Assembly (NCBI GenBank): GCA_017958705.1
Contig: JAGDCE010000033.1
Coordinates: 1 to 12,458, forward strand
Length of the DNA stretch: 12,458 nt
From: Clostridia bacterium
GTDB taxonomy: Bacteria; Bacillota; Clostridia; Oscillospirales; CAG-272
Direction of reading: 5' to 3'
The notes beneath the pieces are model-generated. The model was not told the DNA's origin, did no database searches, and saw only the letters and a program-made list of their open reading frames with translations. The translations under genes were made by a program, and so were the position numbers. The stretch's first letter is position 1, and every line of letters starts with the position of its first letter. Below are positions 1-6,828 of the stretch, piece by piece.

Positions 1-29
1 CCCTGCTCTACCAACTGAGCTACAGAGGC
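1..29 (-). tRNA. tRNA, 5' part only, isotype unresolved (Phe favoured)
   Basis: Read on the minus strand this is the 5' acceptor strand, the D arm (GTAGCTCAGTTGGTAGAGC) and the first anticodon-stem bases of a tRNA; the window edge removes the anticodon. It starts 5 bases after the encoded CCA of the tRNA-Asp gene, so it belongs to the same transcript. The 5' sequence GCCTCTG and the stem beginning AGGG resemble clostridial tRNA-Phe genes, but tRNA-Thr is possible and also commonly follows Val-Asp. The isotype is a guess. Confidence 0.85.
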
Positions 30-34
30 AAACT

Positions 35-111
35 TGGCGACCCGAAGGGGGCTCGAACCCCTGACCTCTAGCGTGACAGGCTAGCGTTCTAACCAACTGA
101 ACTACCGGGCC
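35..111 (-). tRNA. tRNA-Asp(GUC)
   Basis: A complete cloverleaf on the minus strand. The acceptor strand GGCCCGG pairs with TCGGGTC, allowing G-U pairs. The D arm is AGTTCAGTTGGTTAGAAC, the anticodon loop reads CTGTCAC with anticodon GTC, and the T arm contains GGTTCGA. The 3' CCA is encoded at 35-37. It is the middle gene of a Val-Asp-X cluster, with short spacers consistent with co-transcription and processing. Confidence 0.96.
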
Positions 112-123
112 GTGAAAAAGACT

Positions 124-199
124 TGGTGGGAACAACAGGGCTCGAACCTGTGACCCCATGCTTGTAAGGCATGTGCTCTCCCAGCTGAGCTATGCTCCC
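124..199 (-). tRNA. tRNA-Val(UAC)
   Basis: A complete cloverleaf on the minus strand. The acceptor GGGAGCA pairs with TGTTCCC, the D arm is AGCTCAGCTGGGAGAGC, the anticodon loop reads CTTACAA with anticodon TAC, and the T arm contains GGTTCGA. CCA is encoded at 124-126. It is the first gene of the cluster, about 25 bases downstream of the -10 box of a consensus promoter. Confidence 0.97.
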
Positions 200-228
200 A
201 TACCGGGCCTCGTCGTGCGACGGTTAGC

Positions 229-257
229 ATTATATCATACGAATTTCCTTTTGTCAA
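229..257 (-). promoter_or_regulatory. Consensus vegetative promoter of the tRNA cluster
   Basis: On the minus strand there is a perfect -35 TTGACA (252-257), a 17-base spacer and a perfect -10 TATAAT (229-234) preceded by TGA, which makes an extended -10. It points into tRNA-Val, whose 5' end lies about 30 bases downstream. Such a strong promoter fits a stable-RNA operon. Confidence 0.93.
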
Positions 258-341
258 CCCCTTTTCGCAAAAAAAATCATAATTTTTTCACCCCCTGAGG
301 CGTGTCCTCTACATATGGTTTTGATTGTATATATATTGATG

Positions 342-366
342 AAAAAAACGCCCGGAGGCGTTTTTT
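342..366 (-). terminator. Intrinsic terminator after the PAP2 gene
   Basis: A perfect 10-base inverted repeat (343-352 with 357-366) encloses a 4-base loop. On the minus strand the hairpin ends in a run of seven T. It begins 18 bases after the stop of the PAP2 phosphatase gene and insulates the tRNA promoter downstream. The plus strand also ends in a T run, so it could work in both directions, but no plus-strand gene ends here. The AT-rich stretch 258-341 shows nothing else. Confidence 0.9.
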
Positions 367-383
367 CGCTATTTAGTATGCTT

Positions 384-1316
384 TTACCGCGCTGTTTTCG
401 GCTCTCTTTTTCTGAATATCACGCAGATGCACACCGTCACGATAGTCAGCGAGATCATCATCCCGGCGGCTACGTCGGACAGGTAATGAGCGCCCGCCAT
501 GATCCTTGACGTCATCACGACGATCATCCAGCACAGGTGGCAGATCCTCGCGATATTGCCCGCCGCCTTCCTGCCGAACGCGTCGAAGAAAAACGTTGTC
601 GTCGTCAGAAGGAAGCTGTTTGCCGTGTGTCCCGACGGAAACGACTTGTACGCGTCGCTTTCGGGCGCGCCGTTTACGCGGTACCACGGCGATTCGGGCA
701 GGTCGGTCTGCATCCATTCCCTGAATCTCATCCTGCCGAATATAAGCTTCATCCCTTCTATGATCGCTATCTCAAGCAGCAGGCACGTCACGCAGAGCAT
801 TATCACCTTTATGCACTTTTTCAGCGCCTCGTACGGGATCTTGTGCGCGATGAGCGTGAATCCGAAGATTATCAGCAGCGCCGCGGCGGCGCAGATCGCC
901 TTGACCCAAAGGAGCGAGCTCGCGAACGGGCCATCCTTTACGAGCCACGGCTGCGTTATATCTTCGAGTTTGCAGTAATACTTTACTATTCTGTGTATCA
1001 CCTCGTACATCAGCACGACCGCGCCGAACCCGAGGCCCACGCCGAGTATGCGCGGCAGCGGAAACGCGTTTTCACGCTTCGTTTTTATCGAAAATACCGC
1101 CGCCAGCGTGATTATAAAGCACATCGGCAAAAGCGTTACCGGCTCCGCCCATATTTCGAGCACGTTGCCTATCGTATACGTGACCGCGCCGCCCGAGGTG
1201 AGTGCGCGCGAAACGTCGTAATCGAGCTTCGGGTAAACCGCCGTGACGATCAGCACGGTTATAAGCACTGCGTAAAGGGCGATTATCGGTATCAGGAATC
1301 TTTTTTCTTTAAGCAT
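384..1316 (-). CDS. PAP2-family membrane phosphatase
   Basis: A 310-residue integral membrane protein of the PAP2 (phosphatidic acid phosphatase type 2) superfamily. All three signature blocks are present: K190-X6-R197 (followed by Phe rather than the usual Pro), PSGH at 227-230, and SR-X5-H-X3-D at S270, R271, H277 and D281. By family knowledge H230 and H277 act in acid-base and phosphohistidine chemistry on lipid phosphates such as phosphatidic acid or undecaprenyl pyrophosphate. Several hydrophobic segments are visible (about 9-27, 58-76, 90-105, 135-157, 170-188, 260-270, 283-301). An AAGAGGT ribosome binding site precedes the ATG. The stop of the upstream ROK kinase gene lies only 16 bases before it, so the two form an operon ending at the terminator near 342-366. 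The substrate cannot be told; a role in undecaprenyl-phosphate recycling is one possibility. Confidence 0.9.
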   Translation of the reverse strand: MLKEKRFLIPIIALYAVLITVLIVTAVYPKLDYDVSRALTSGGAVTYTIGNVLEIWAEPVTLLPMCFIITLAAVFSIKTKRENAFPLPRILGVGLGFGAVVLMYEVIHRIVKYYCKLEDITQPWLVKDGPFASSLLWVKAICAAAALLIIFGFTLIAHKIPYEALKKCIKVIMLCVTCLLLEIAIIEGMKLIFGRMRFREWMQTDLPESPWYRVNGAPESDAYKSFPSGHTANSFLLTTTTFFFDAFGRKAAGNIARICHLCWMIVVMTSRIMAGAHYLSDVAAGMMISLTIVTVCICVIFRKREPKTAR

Positions 1317-1332
1317 TTCATACCTCTTGATG

Positions 1333-2274
1333 TCACAGATTTGCGGCGCCGATAAGTCCGGCGTCGTTTCCGAGCTTTGCGATTCTGATTTCGGTCGACG
1401 GTCCCATGCCGTGTATGAAGATCTCGCGGTCTATCTGCTTCTGCAGCGGGATCATCAGTCCGTCTCCTTCGTTTGAAATCCCGCCGCCGATGCTGAGCAC
1501 GTCGGGCTGCAGCAGGTTGATGACGTTGACTATGCCGCACGCGAGCTTCGACACGTATTCGTCGACGACCGCCAGAGCCGCCGCGTCGCCGCGTCGGGAT
1601 GCGATGAACGCCGTTTTTCCGCTGACTTTTCCCTGCTCCGCCGCCACTTTGTGCAGCTCTGACTCCGGATGAGCCTCCATGGCCTCGCGTGTCATCGCGA
1701 CGAGCGCGGTCGCCGAGCTGTACGCCTCCCAGCAGCCGCGTCTTCCGCAGTTGCAGGGTCTTCCGCCGGCGCAGATGACCATGTGCCCGAATTCTCCGCC
1801 CGTGTAGTTGAAGCCGGAGAAAACGTGCCCGTCAATTATGAATCCGCCGCCAACGCCGGTACCGAGCGTTATCATTACCGAATATTTCGTGCCCTTCGCC
1901 GCTCCGGCGACGGCCTCGCCCAGCGCCGCGGCGTTCGCGTCGTTCTCGATCTTCACGTTATCGATCCCGCAAAGCTCCTTGACCATGTCGACTATCGGGA
2001 AATGCTCCATATCGAGATTGTGCGCGCGCTCGATATACCCGGTCTCGGGATTTATCGCGCCCGGCGCGGCGATACCTGCGAACGAGACGTCGCAGGGTTT
2101 TATCCCGTCGTCCGCGCAGAGCTGCTTTATCAGCCGCGCTATATCCTCGGCGACGGCGTTGTTTCCGCGTTCCGGCTCCGTGGGCGTGCTGAGTTTCCTT
2201 ATAATTTCGTTGTTCTCACTGATCGACGCGACGGCGATCTTCGTCCCGCCGAGGTCAACTCCGATGCGATACAT
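1333..2274 (-). CDS. ROK-family sugar kinase, probably glucokinase
   Basis: A 313-residue cytoplasmic kinase of the ROK (repressor, ORF, kinase) family that would phosphorylate glucose or a related hexose with ATP. It has the N-terminal phosphate-binding loop DLGGTK (7-12), END112AN with the catalytic Asp, and a GTGVGGG loop (138-144). The ROK zinc site is H164 in EFGH with C174, C176 and C181 in CNCGRRGC. There is no N-terminal helix-turn-helix, so it is a kinase rather than an Xyl/NagC-type repressor. Length and motifs fit the clostridial GlcK-like glucokinases. N-acetylglucosamine, N-acetylmannosamine or fructose kinase activity cannot be excluded from motifs alone. A strong AAAGGAG site precedes the ATG and its own promoter lies upstream. 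It is followed by the PAP2 gene. Confidence 0.92.
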   Translation of the reverse strand: MYRIGVDLGGTKIAVASISENNEIIRKLSTPTEPERGNNAVAEDIARLIKQLCADDGIKPCDVSFAGIAAPGAINPETGYIERAHNLDMEHFPIVDMVKELCGIDNVKIENDANAAALGEAVAGAAKGTKYSVMITLGTGVGGGFIIDGHVFSGFNYTGGEFGHMVICAGGRPCNCGRRGCWEAYSSATALVAMTREAMEAHPESELHKVAAEQGKVSGKTAFIASRRGDAAALAVVDEYVSKLACGIVNVINLLQPDVLSIGGGISNEGDGLMIPLQKQIDREIFIHGMGPSTEIRIAKLGNDAGLIGAANL

Positions 2275-2309
2275 GGCAGTTCTCCTTTCAGAATCGAGCT
2301 CTTTTCCGT

Positions 2310-2338
2310 ATTATAACAGATAAAAACCCAAAATGCAA
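2310..2338 (-). promoter_or_regulatory. Vegetative promoter of the ROK kinase-PAP2 operon
   Basis: On the minus strand the -35 is TTGCAT (2333-2338), the spacer is 17 bases, and the -10 is a perfect TATAAT (2310-2315) preceded by TGT (extended -10). It lies about 35 bases upstream of the ATG. It is divergent from the rnfC promoter. Confidence 0.8.
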
Positions 2339-2375
2339 TAGAATAACGCAAAAAAATACGCAAACGCGCCTCAAT

Positions 2376-2397
2376 AATGCGCGGCTACGCGCGCATT
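2376..2397. repeat. GC-rich inverted repeat between divergent promoters
   Basis: AATGCGCG (2376-2383) and CGCGCATT (2390-2397) form a perfect 8-base inverted repeat around a 6-base spacer. It is followed by a very AT-rich stretch that includes the perfect 14-base palindrome TATAAATATTTATA (2399-2412). The elements lie between the ROK and rnfC promoters. No T run follows on the minus strand and no gene ends here, so an operator or curved-DNA region is likelier than a terminator. This is an inference. Confidence 0.45.
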
Positions 2398-2442
2398 CTA
2401 TAAATATTTATAAAATTTTTATAAAATATAGGGCTCGTTTTG

Positions 2443-2471
2443 TTGTAATAGTATCCTCGCGGTGATATAAT
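2443..2471 (+). promoter_or_regulatory. Vegetative promoter of the rnfC-rnfD-parA operon
   Basis: The -35 is TTGTAA (2443-2448), the spacer is 17 bases, and the -10 is a perfect TATAAT (2466-2471) preceded by TGA (extended -10). It lies about 38 bases upstream of the rnfC ATG. The next genes are nearly abutting, so it probably also transcribes parA and perhaps parB. Confidence 0.8.
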
Positions 2472-2508
2472 ATTATCCGATAATACACGTTATACGGAGC
2501 GATATATA

Positions 2509-3783
2509 ATGGCTTATACTTTTTCGGGCGGGATAGATCTTCAGAGAAACGGCAAAGTCCCGCCAAAACCCGTATCGCGGCTCACGGAACTTGACAGGCT
2601 GATCCTGCTTTCGCCCGAGGACGCCGGATTTAAGCCGGACGTCAAAGAGGGCGACGAGGTAGGCGCGTATCAGCGCGTCGGCACGTTCGAATATCACGGC
2701 GACGAGATCCCGGTCTTCACGGCGCTCGCCGGCAAAATCACCCGGATCGTGAACGAACAGGACCGCGTGCGAGGCGTGATCGTGTCGCCGGACGGCTCGG
2801 ACCGGCGCGCGGAGCTTCACGTCTGCGACGATCCGGTGACGGAGCTGTCGCCTGAAACGGTGACAGGGATAATGAAGGACGCCGCGATCCCCTGCCGCGG
2901 CAGCTACGGCTACGCTTACAGGCGCGTGCTTGCCGCGGAAGGCGGCACGATGCGCTTCATCCTCAACTGCTGCGAGAGCGAACCCGGCGTTTTCAGCCGC
3001 AGAAAGCTCATCGACGGCGATCTGAACAGCGTCATCGACGGCGCGAAGCTGCTTATGCGCGCACTCGACGTGCGCAGATGCGAGATCGCGGTCGAAGCCG
3101 ACGAAAAATACTACGGACGCATCGTCTCCGCGGTACGCGGCGACCCGCTTTTCGAGGTCCACAAGATGAAGCGCAGATATCCGCAGGACGAGGAGGTCGC
3201 CATGATCTATGCGGTGACCGGCACGAGGCTGTCCGACGCGGACCACCCCGAGCGGTCGAAATGCTGCGTTTTCGACGCCGAAGTCGCCGCCGCTGTATAC
3301 CGCGCCGCGGTCCTCGGCATCCCTTACTGCGAACGGATCGTCTCGGTAAACGACGAAAACGTCCTCTGCCCCGTCGGCGCGCCGGTGTCGGAGCTGCTCG
3401 ATTTCTGCGGGATAACGGTAGACCGGCCCGAAAAAATAATCCTCGGCGGCCCGATGCGCGGTAAACTGTGCAAAAACGCGGACGATCCGATCGGTCCTCT
3501 GACCGACGCCGTGACGCTCTTCTTCCCGGGAGAGGGCAAAGATATACCGGAGATGAAGCCTTGCACGCACTGCGGACGGTGCGTGACCGTCTGCCCGTCG
3601 CGTCTTTTGCCGTATTACCTCGCCGGCAACGCGAAAAAGAAGAAATACGGAGTATGCGAGGAATACGGAGCGCGCGCCTGCACCGGATGCGGATGCTGCG
3701 ATTACGTCTGCCCCGCGTATATACCGATCAAAAAGCTGATACACACGGCGAAACGACGCCTTCCGGAAGAATTAGACAAATAA
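2509..3783 (+). CDS. rnfC: RnfC-like electron transport subunit, divergent
   Basis: A 424-residue RnfC-like protein. In Rnf complexes RnfC is the peripheral subunit that passes electrons between NADH and ferredoxin through FMN and iron-sulfur clusters. The C-terminal part has two complete 4Fe-4S motifs: C352, C355, C358, C362 followed by Pro, and C391, C394, C397, C401 followed by Pro. The second is followed by YIPIKKLIHTAK, which is typical of RnfC. The N-terminus has the FSGGI start of RnfC and a barrel-sandwich-like region (about 42-80). It departs from ordinary RnfC in the central flavin region: I cannot find the GxGGAxFP loop (RGSYGYAYRRV stands there), and the usual NGxECEPY reads NCCESEPGVF, closer to the NuoF form. 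GGAG at 2496-2499 gives the start. It lies 5 bases before rnfD. The fold assignment is firm; NADH oxidation is doubtful. Confidence 0.85.
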   Translation: MAYTFSGGIDLQRNGKVPPKPVSRLTELDRLILLSPEDAGFKPDVKEGDEVGAYQRVGTFEYHGDEIPVFTALAGKITRIVNEQDRVRGVIVSPDGSDRRAELHVCDDPVTELSPETVTGIMKDAAIPCRGSYGYAYRRVLAAEGGTMRFILNCCESEPGVFSRRKLIDGDLNSVIDGAKLLMRALDVRRCEIAVEADEKYYGRIVSAVRGDPLFEVHKMKRRYPQDEEVAMIYAVTGTRLSDADHPERSKCCVFDAEVAAAVYRAAVLGIPYCERIVSVNDENVLCPVGAPVSELLDFCGITVDRPEKIILGGPMRGKLCKNADDPIGPLTDAVTLFFPGEGKDIPEMKPCTHCGRCVTVCPSRLLPYYLAGNAKKKKYGVCEEYGARACTGCGCCDYVCPAYIPIKKLIHTAKRRLPEELDK

Positions 3784-3788
3784 TAATT

Positions 3789-5009
3789 ATGAAGATAAAC
3801 AAATTACTGAAAAGAGATATCACACCGGTGCGGCGCGGCACCAATTCGGCGTTTCTGAGCGGTTCCTGCTCCGTCGCCGGCATTATGCTTCACGTCATCG
3901 CGGCGCTGATCCCCGTTGTCGTGTGGGCGGTATACCTGTTCGGGTTCCGAGTGTTGATGGTCATCGCGATCTCGGTCGCCTCCGCGGTCGCCTCCGACGC
4001 GCTGCTCACACTTATGATCTATAAAAAACCGCTGATCGGCGATCTTGCCGCCGTTGTGTCGGGCGTTATGCTGGCGCTTACACTGCCGGCGGCGACGCCT
4101 TTGTGGATACCGGCGGTCGGCGGACTCGTCGCAATGGCGATAAAACAGCTTGCGGGCGGCACCGGAAACAACTTTTTGAACCCCGCGCTGTTCGCCCGGA
4201 CCGTCATAATGCTGATTTTCGGCAAAATGATGATCTATACGGCGCCCGGCGTCTCGCTGCCGTTGTTTTCAAACGTCGACCCGCAGTTGTCGGCCGGGAC
4301 GGCTATGGCGGCGCTGAACGCCGGAAAATTTCCGAACGAGTCTGTTTTCGAGCTGTTGTACGGCAAATGCGCCGGAAATATAGGCGAAATATCGGCACTG
4401 CTGATACTTCTCGGCGGCGCGTTCCTGATACTGCGCGGCATAATCTCGTATAAGATACCGCTTTCGTTCGCGTTCACGGTCATGGCGATAACGTATCTGT
4501 TCCCGCGGATCGATATAGATTCGAGCTACGCGATATACTCGATCCTCTCGGGCGGCGTGCTTTTCGCGGCGTTCTTCATGGCGACCGACCACGCGACCTC
4601 GCCCTGCACGACGCTCGGACAGGTGATTTACGGCGTCGGATGCGGCGGCCTGACGGTGCTTTTCCGGTATACCGGCGTGTTTTACGACGGCGCGTACCCG
4701 GCGGTGCTCATAATGAACGAGCTCGCAAGACCGCTTGATCTGCTGGCGTTCAGCCTGAACGGCCCGGTAAAAAAGAAGAAAAAAGCGAAAAAACAGCAGA
4801 AAGAAGAGCCAGAACCGTCTGAAACGGTCGAAAACGGTCCGGAAACGGCGAAAAACGCCGAAATAACGGAAGAGACCGCGGCACAAGAGCCGGAAGAAAT
4901 AAAAGAAGAGACGGAAGAGACCGCAACGGAAACGACAGCGGCGGAAGAAATAACGGAAGAGACCGAAGAAAAGCCGGAAAACAGGCCGGATGACGGTGAA
5001 GGAGCGTAA
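3789..5009 (+). CDS. rnfD: RnfD-like membrane subunit with long charged tail
   Basis: A 406-residue protein of the NqrB/RnfD family, a membrane subunit that carries covalent FMN in sodium- or proton-pumping Rnf complexes. The conserved core is visible: LPAATPLWIPAVGG (99-112), KQLAGGTGNNFLNPALFAR (119-137), and TDHATSP with a GQVIYG continuation. SAGT171 sits where family members have the SGAT flavinylation motif, so T171 is the likely FMN-attachment residue. Eight or nine hydrophobic segments occupy about 26-320. After residue 326 comes an unusual 80-residue tail, first Lys-rich and then dominated by Glu and Thr (4767-5006). The ATG at 3789 is the first plausible start; an open frame extends upstream within rnfC but is a shadow. 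The ribosome binding site is poor (GGAAGA, 18 bases away), suggesting translational coupling to rnfC. The parA start codon begins one base after its stop. Confidence 0.88.
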   Translation: MKINKLLKRDITPVRRGTNSAFLSGSCSVAGIMLHVIAALIPVVVWAVYLFGFRVLMVIAISVASAVASDALLTLMIYKKPLIGDLAAVVSGVMLALTLPAATPLWIPAVGGLVAMAIKQLAGGTGNNFLNPALFARTVIMLIFGKMMIYTAPGVSLPLFSNVDPQLSAGTAMAALNAGKFPNESVFELLYGKCAGNIGEISALLILLGGAFLILRGIISYKIPLSFAFTVMAITYLFPRIDIDSSYAIYSILSGGVLFAAFFMATDHATSPCTTLGQVIYGVGCGGLTVLFRYTGVFYDGAYPAVLIMNELARPLDLLAFSLNGPVKKKKKAKKQQKEEPEPSETVENGPETAKNAEITEETAAQEPEEIKEETEETATETTAAEEITEETEEKPENRPDDGEGA

Positions 5010-5010
5010 A

Positions 5011-5778
5011 ATGGGCAGGATCCTTGCGTTTGCAAATCAGAAAGGCGGCGTCGGAAAGTCGACGTCCGCGATAAACGTGGCGGCGGGAGCCGCACTCACC
5101 GGGAGGCGCGTACTGCTCGTCGACTGCGATCCCCAGGGGAACACGACGAGCGGCGTCGGCATAAACAAGAAAAACCTTACCGCGTCGACGTACGACGTGC
5201 TGATCTCAAGGGCGGACGCCGCGTCTGCGGTGATAAAGACGGAATTCACGAATCTGTGGCTGATGCCGGCGAGCATAAGCCTCGCGGGCGCTGAATTCGA
5301 GCTCGTGGACACGGAATCCAGGGAGGCAAGGCTCAAAAAGGCGCTTGCGCCTCTGAAAGACGAGTACGATCTGATAGTTATCGACTGTCCGCCGTCGCTC
5401 GGGCTGATAACGGTGAACGCGCTCGTGGCGTCGGACGGCATAGTCGTGCCTATGCTTTGCGAGTATTTCTCGCTTGAGGGGCTGACACAGCTTCTGATGA
5501 CCGTAAAGGAAGTAAAAAGAAGATACAACCCGCAGCTCGAGCTGACGGGGATACTTATAACGATGTATAACGGCAGGCTGAACCTCTCGCAGGAGGTCGC
5601 AGCGGAGCTGAAGCGGTATTATTCGGGAAAACTGCTCGCGACGATAATCCCGAGGTCTGTAAAGATTTCCGAGGCGCCGGGTTTCGGCCAGCCGATCCAG
5701 TATTACGACAAGCACGGCAAAGGCACCGACGCGTATAACGCCGCGGCGGCCGAGATAATGAAGCGCGCCGGCGTCTGA
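5011..5778 (+). CDS. parA: ParA/Soj chromosome partitioning ATPase
   Basis: A 255-residue ParA/MinD-superfamily ATPase of the Soj type. It has the deviant Walker A KGGVGKST (11-18) with signature lysine K11, the A' motif D38CDPQGN, and the Walker B DLIVID125CPP. ParA dimerises on ATP, binds DNA non-specifically, and is stimulated by ParB to move or position origin regions; Soj also regulates DnaA in Bacillus. The ATG at 5011 is preferred because GAAGGAG (4998-5004) lies 6 bases upstream; an in-frame ATG 21 bases earlier lies inside the rnfD tail and lacks a good site. The ribosome binding site is within the rnfD coding region, so translation is probably coupled. There is no N-terminal helix-turn-helix extension, as expected for chromosomal rather than plasmid type-Ia ParA. 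Confidence 0.96.
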   Translation: MGRILAFANQKGGVGKSTSAINVAAGAALTGRRVLLVDCDPQGNTTSGVGINKKNLTASTYDVLISRADAASAVIKTEFTNLWLMPASISLAGAEFELVDTESREARLKKALAPLKDEYDLIVIDCPPSLGLITVNALVASDGIVVPMLCEYFSLEGLTQLLMTVKEVKRRYNPQLELTGILITMYNGRLNLSQEVAAELKRYYSGKLLATIIPRSVKISEAPGFGQPIQYYDKHGKGTDAYNAAAAEIMKRAGV

Positions 5779-5794
5779 TGTTCCACGTGGAACA
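5779..5794. promoter_or_regulatory. parS: parS centromere-like site 1
   Basis: TGTTCCACGTGGAACA is a perfect 16-base palindrome. It differs from the Bacillus consensus TGTTTCACGTGAAACA only by symmetric C and G changes. It starts on the base right after the parA stop codon. ParB/Spo0J loads at such sites as a CTP-dependent clamp. Confidence 0.95.
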
Positions 5795-5825
5795 ATTTTA
5801 GGGCGTGGCGTACAGACGGTGAAAA

Positions 5826-5841
5826 TGTTCCACGTGGAACA
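5826..5841. promoter_or_regulatory. parS: parS centromere-like site 2
   Basis: A second identical perfect parS palindrome, 31 bases after the first. The symmetry extends to 20 bases (AAT...ATT) and continues imperfectly into flanking GGTGAA and TTCACC. It lies about 64 bases upstream of parB. A weak candidate promoter (TTCACC at 5842-5847, 18 bases, TATATT at 5866-5871) would start directly against this site, so ParB bound here could affect parB transcription. Confidence 0.95.
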
Positions 5842-5904
5842 TTCACCGGACCGGTCGCTATTATATATATTATTCTTTAATTAATATGCTGAAAGGAAAA
5901 AAGT

Positions 5905-6768
5905 ATGAGCGCAAAGAAAAAAGCAATGGGGCGCGGGCTCGACGCGCTGTTTGAGTCAAATTCCGTGGAACAGAGCGGCGGCGTCTCGGTTCTCAACATA
6001 TCGGATATAGAGATAAACAAAAATCAGCCGAGAAAGAATTTTGACGACGATTCCATACAGGAGCTTGCGGAATCGATAAAAGCGCACGGCGTGATACAGC
6101 CTATTATCGTCCGTTCTGCCGGCGAGGGCTTTTACGTTATCGTCGCCGGTGAGCGCCGTTACCGCGCGGCGAAACTGGCGGGTCTGACGGAGATTCCGGT
6201 TATCGTGACCGAACTGACGGCGTCGGAAGCCGCCGAAGTGGCGCTTATCGAAAATATACAGCGCGCGGACCTGAATCCGATAGAAATTGCCGAGGCATAC
6301 AGGGCGATAATCGAAGATTTCGGGCTGACACAGCAGGAACTGGCGGAAAGAATAGGAAAACCGCGGTCTTCCGTCGCGAACGCGCTGCGTCTGCTCGATC
6401 TGCCGGACGCGATAAAGGCTTACGTCGCGGAAGGAAAGCTGACCGACGGCCACGCAAAAGTGATCGCGGGTCTCGGCGACGAGGCTCTGATGAAGCAGGC
6501 GGCGGAGACGGTCATAAAACTGAATCTCACCGTCCGAGCGACAGAATCGTACGTCAAAAAGCTGAAAGAACCGAAGACCGTAACGGTCGAAGACCCGAGA
6601 ACGAAGAGCTATGAGACTGCGCTCATCGAACGTATGTTCTCCATACTCGGGAGAAAGATCACGATAAACAAGGGAAGAAAACACACGCTCGAGATCAGCT
6701 ACGGCGACAACGACGACCTCGAAGCGCTGATAAAACGCATCTGCGGAGACGACGTTTTCGACTTTTGA
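5905..6768 (+). CDS. parB: ParB/Spo0J chromosome partitioning protein
   Basis: A 287-residue ParB/Spo0J protein, a CTP-dependent DNA clamp that binds parS, spreads along DNA and works with ParA in origin segregation and SMC loading. It has the typical N-terminus KKKAMGRGLDALF (4-16), which carries the ParA-stimulating basic patch. The CTP-binding ParB/Srx domain includes GERRYRA (82-88) and ENIQRADLNPIE (116-127). A helix-turn-helix spans about 141-165 (LTQQELAERIGKPRSSVANA), and a C-terminal dimerisation region follows from about 230. Length is usual for the family. The AAAGGA site is 7 or 8 bases before the ATG. It follows parA after a 126-base spacer holding two parS sites. No noc, rsmG or mnmG neighbour is present, unlike Bacillus. 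Confidence 0.96.
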   Translation: MSAKKKAMGRGLDALFESNSVEQSGGVSVLNISDIEINKNQPRKNFDDDSIQELAESIKAHGVIQPIIVRSAGEGFYVIVAGERRYRAAKLAGLTEIPVIVTELTASEAAEVALIENIQRADLNPIEIAEAYRAIIEDFGLTQQELAERIGKPRSSVANALRLLDLPDAIKAYVAEGKLTDGHAKVIAGLGDEALMKQAAETVIKLNLTVRATESYVKKLKEPKTVTVEDPRTKSYETALIERMFSILGRKITINKGRKHTLEISYGDNDDLEALIKRICGDDVFDF

Positions 6769-6799
6769 CAACCAAATTTTAAACAGAGTTTACAAAATA

Positions 6800-6828
6800 A
6801 TAACCCGAGATATACATCTGAGGGTTAT
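6800..6828. repeat. Imperfect hairpin downstream of parB
   Basis: ATAACCC (6800-6806) pairs with GGGTTAT (6822-6828), and AGAT (6808-6811) pairs with ATCT (6816-6819), closing a 4-base loop with a small internal loop. It begins 31 bases after the parB stop. There is no T run on the plus strand, so it is at best a weak terminator, or an mRNA 3' stabiliser. A TATAAT overlaps its right arm (6826-6831) but has no -35 partner. The rest of 6769-6942 is AT-rich and shows no other feature. Confidence 0.4.

Noticed and set aside
537..1355. Long plus-strand open frame opposite the PAP2 gene
   Set aside because: It is Arg/His-rich, has no recognisable motif, and lies antisense to a gene with complete PAP2 signatures; it is a shadow of GC-biased codons.
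2473..3744. Minus-strand open frame of 423 codons opposite rnfC
   Set aside because: It is low-complexity Arg/Ala/Val composition without motifs. The plus strand encodes two complete 4Fe-4S motifs with a promoter and ribosome binding site.
3468..3788. Upstream extension of the rnfD frame
   Set aside because: It overlaps rnfC in another frame with Arg-rich nonsense sequence; the RnfD family similarity begins at the ATG at 3789.
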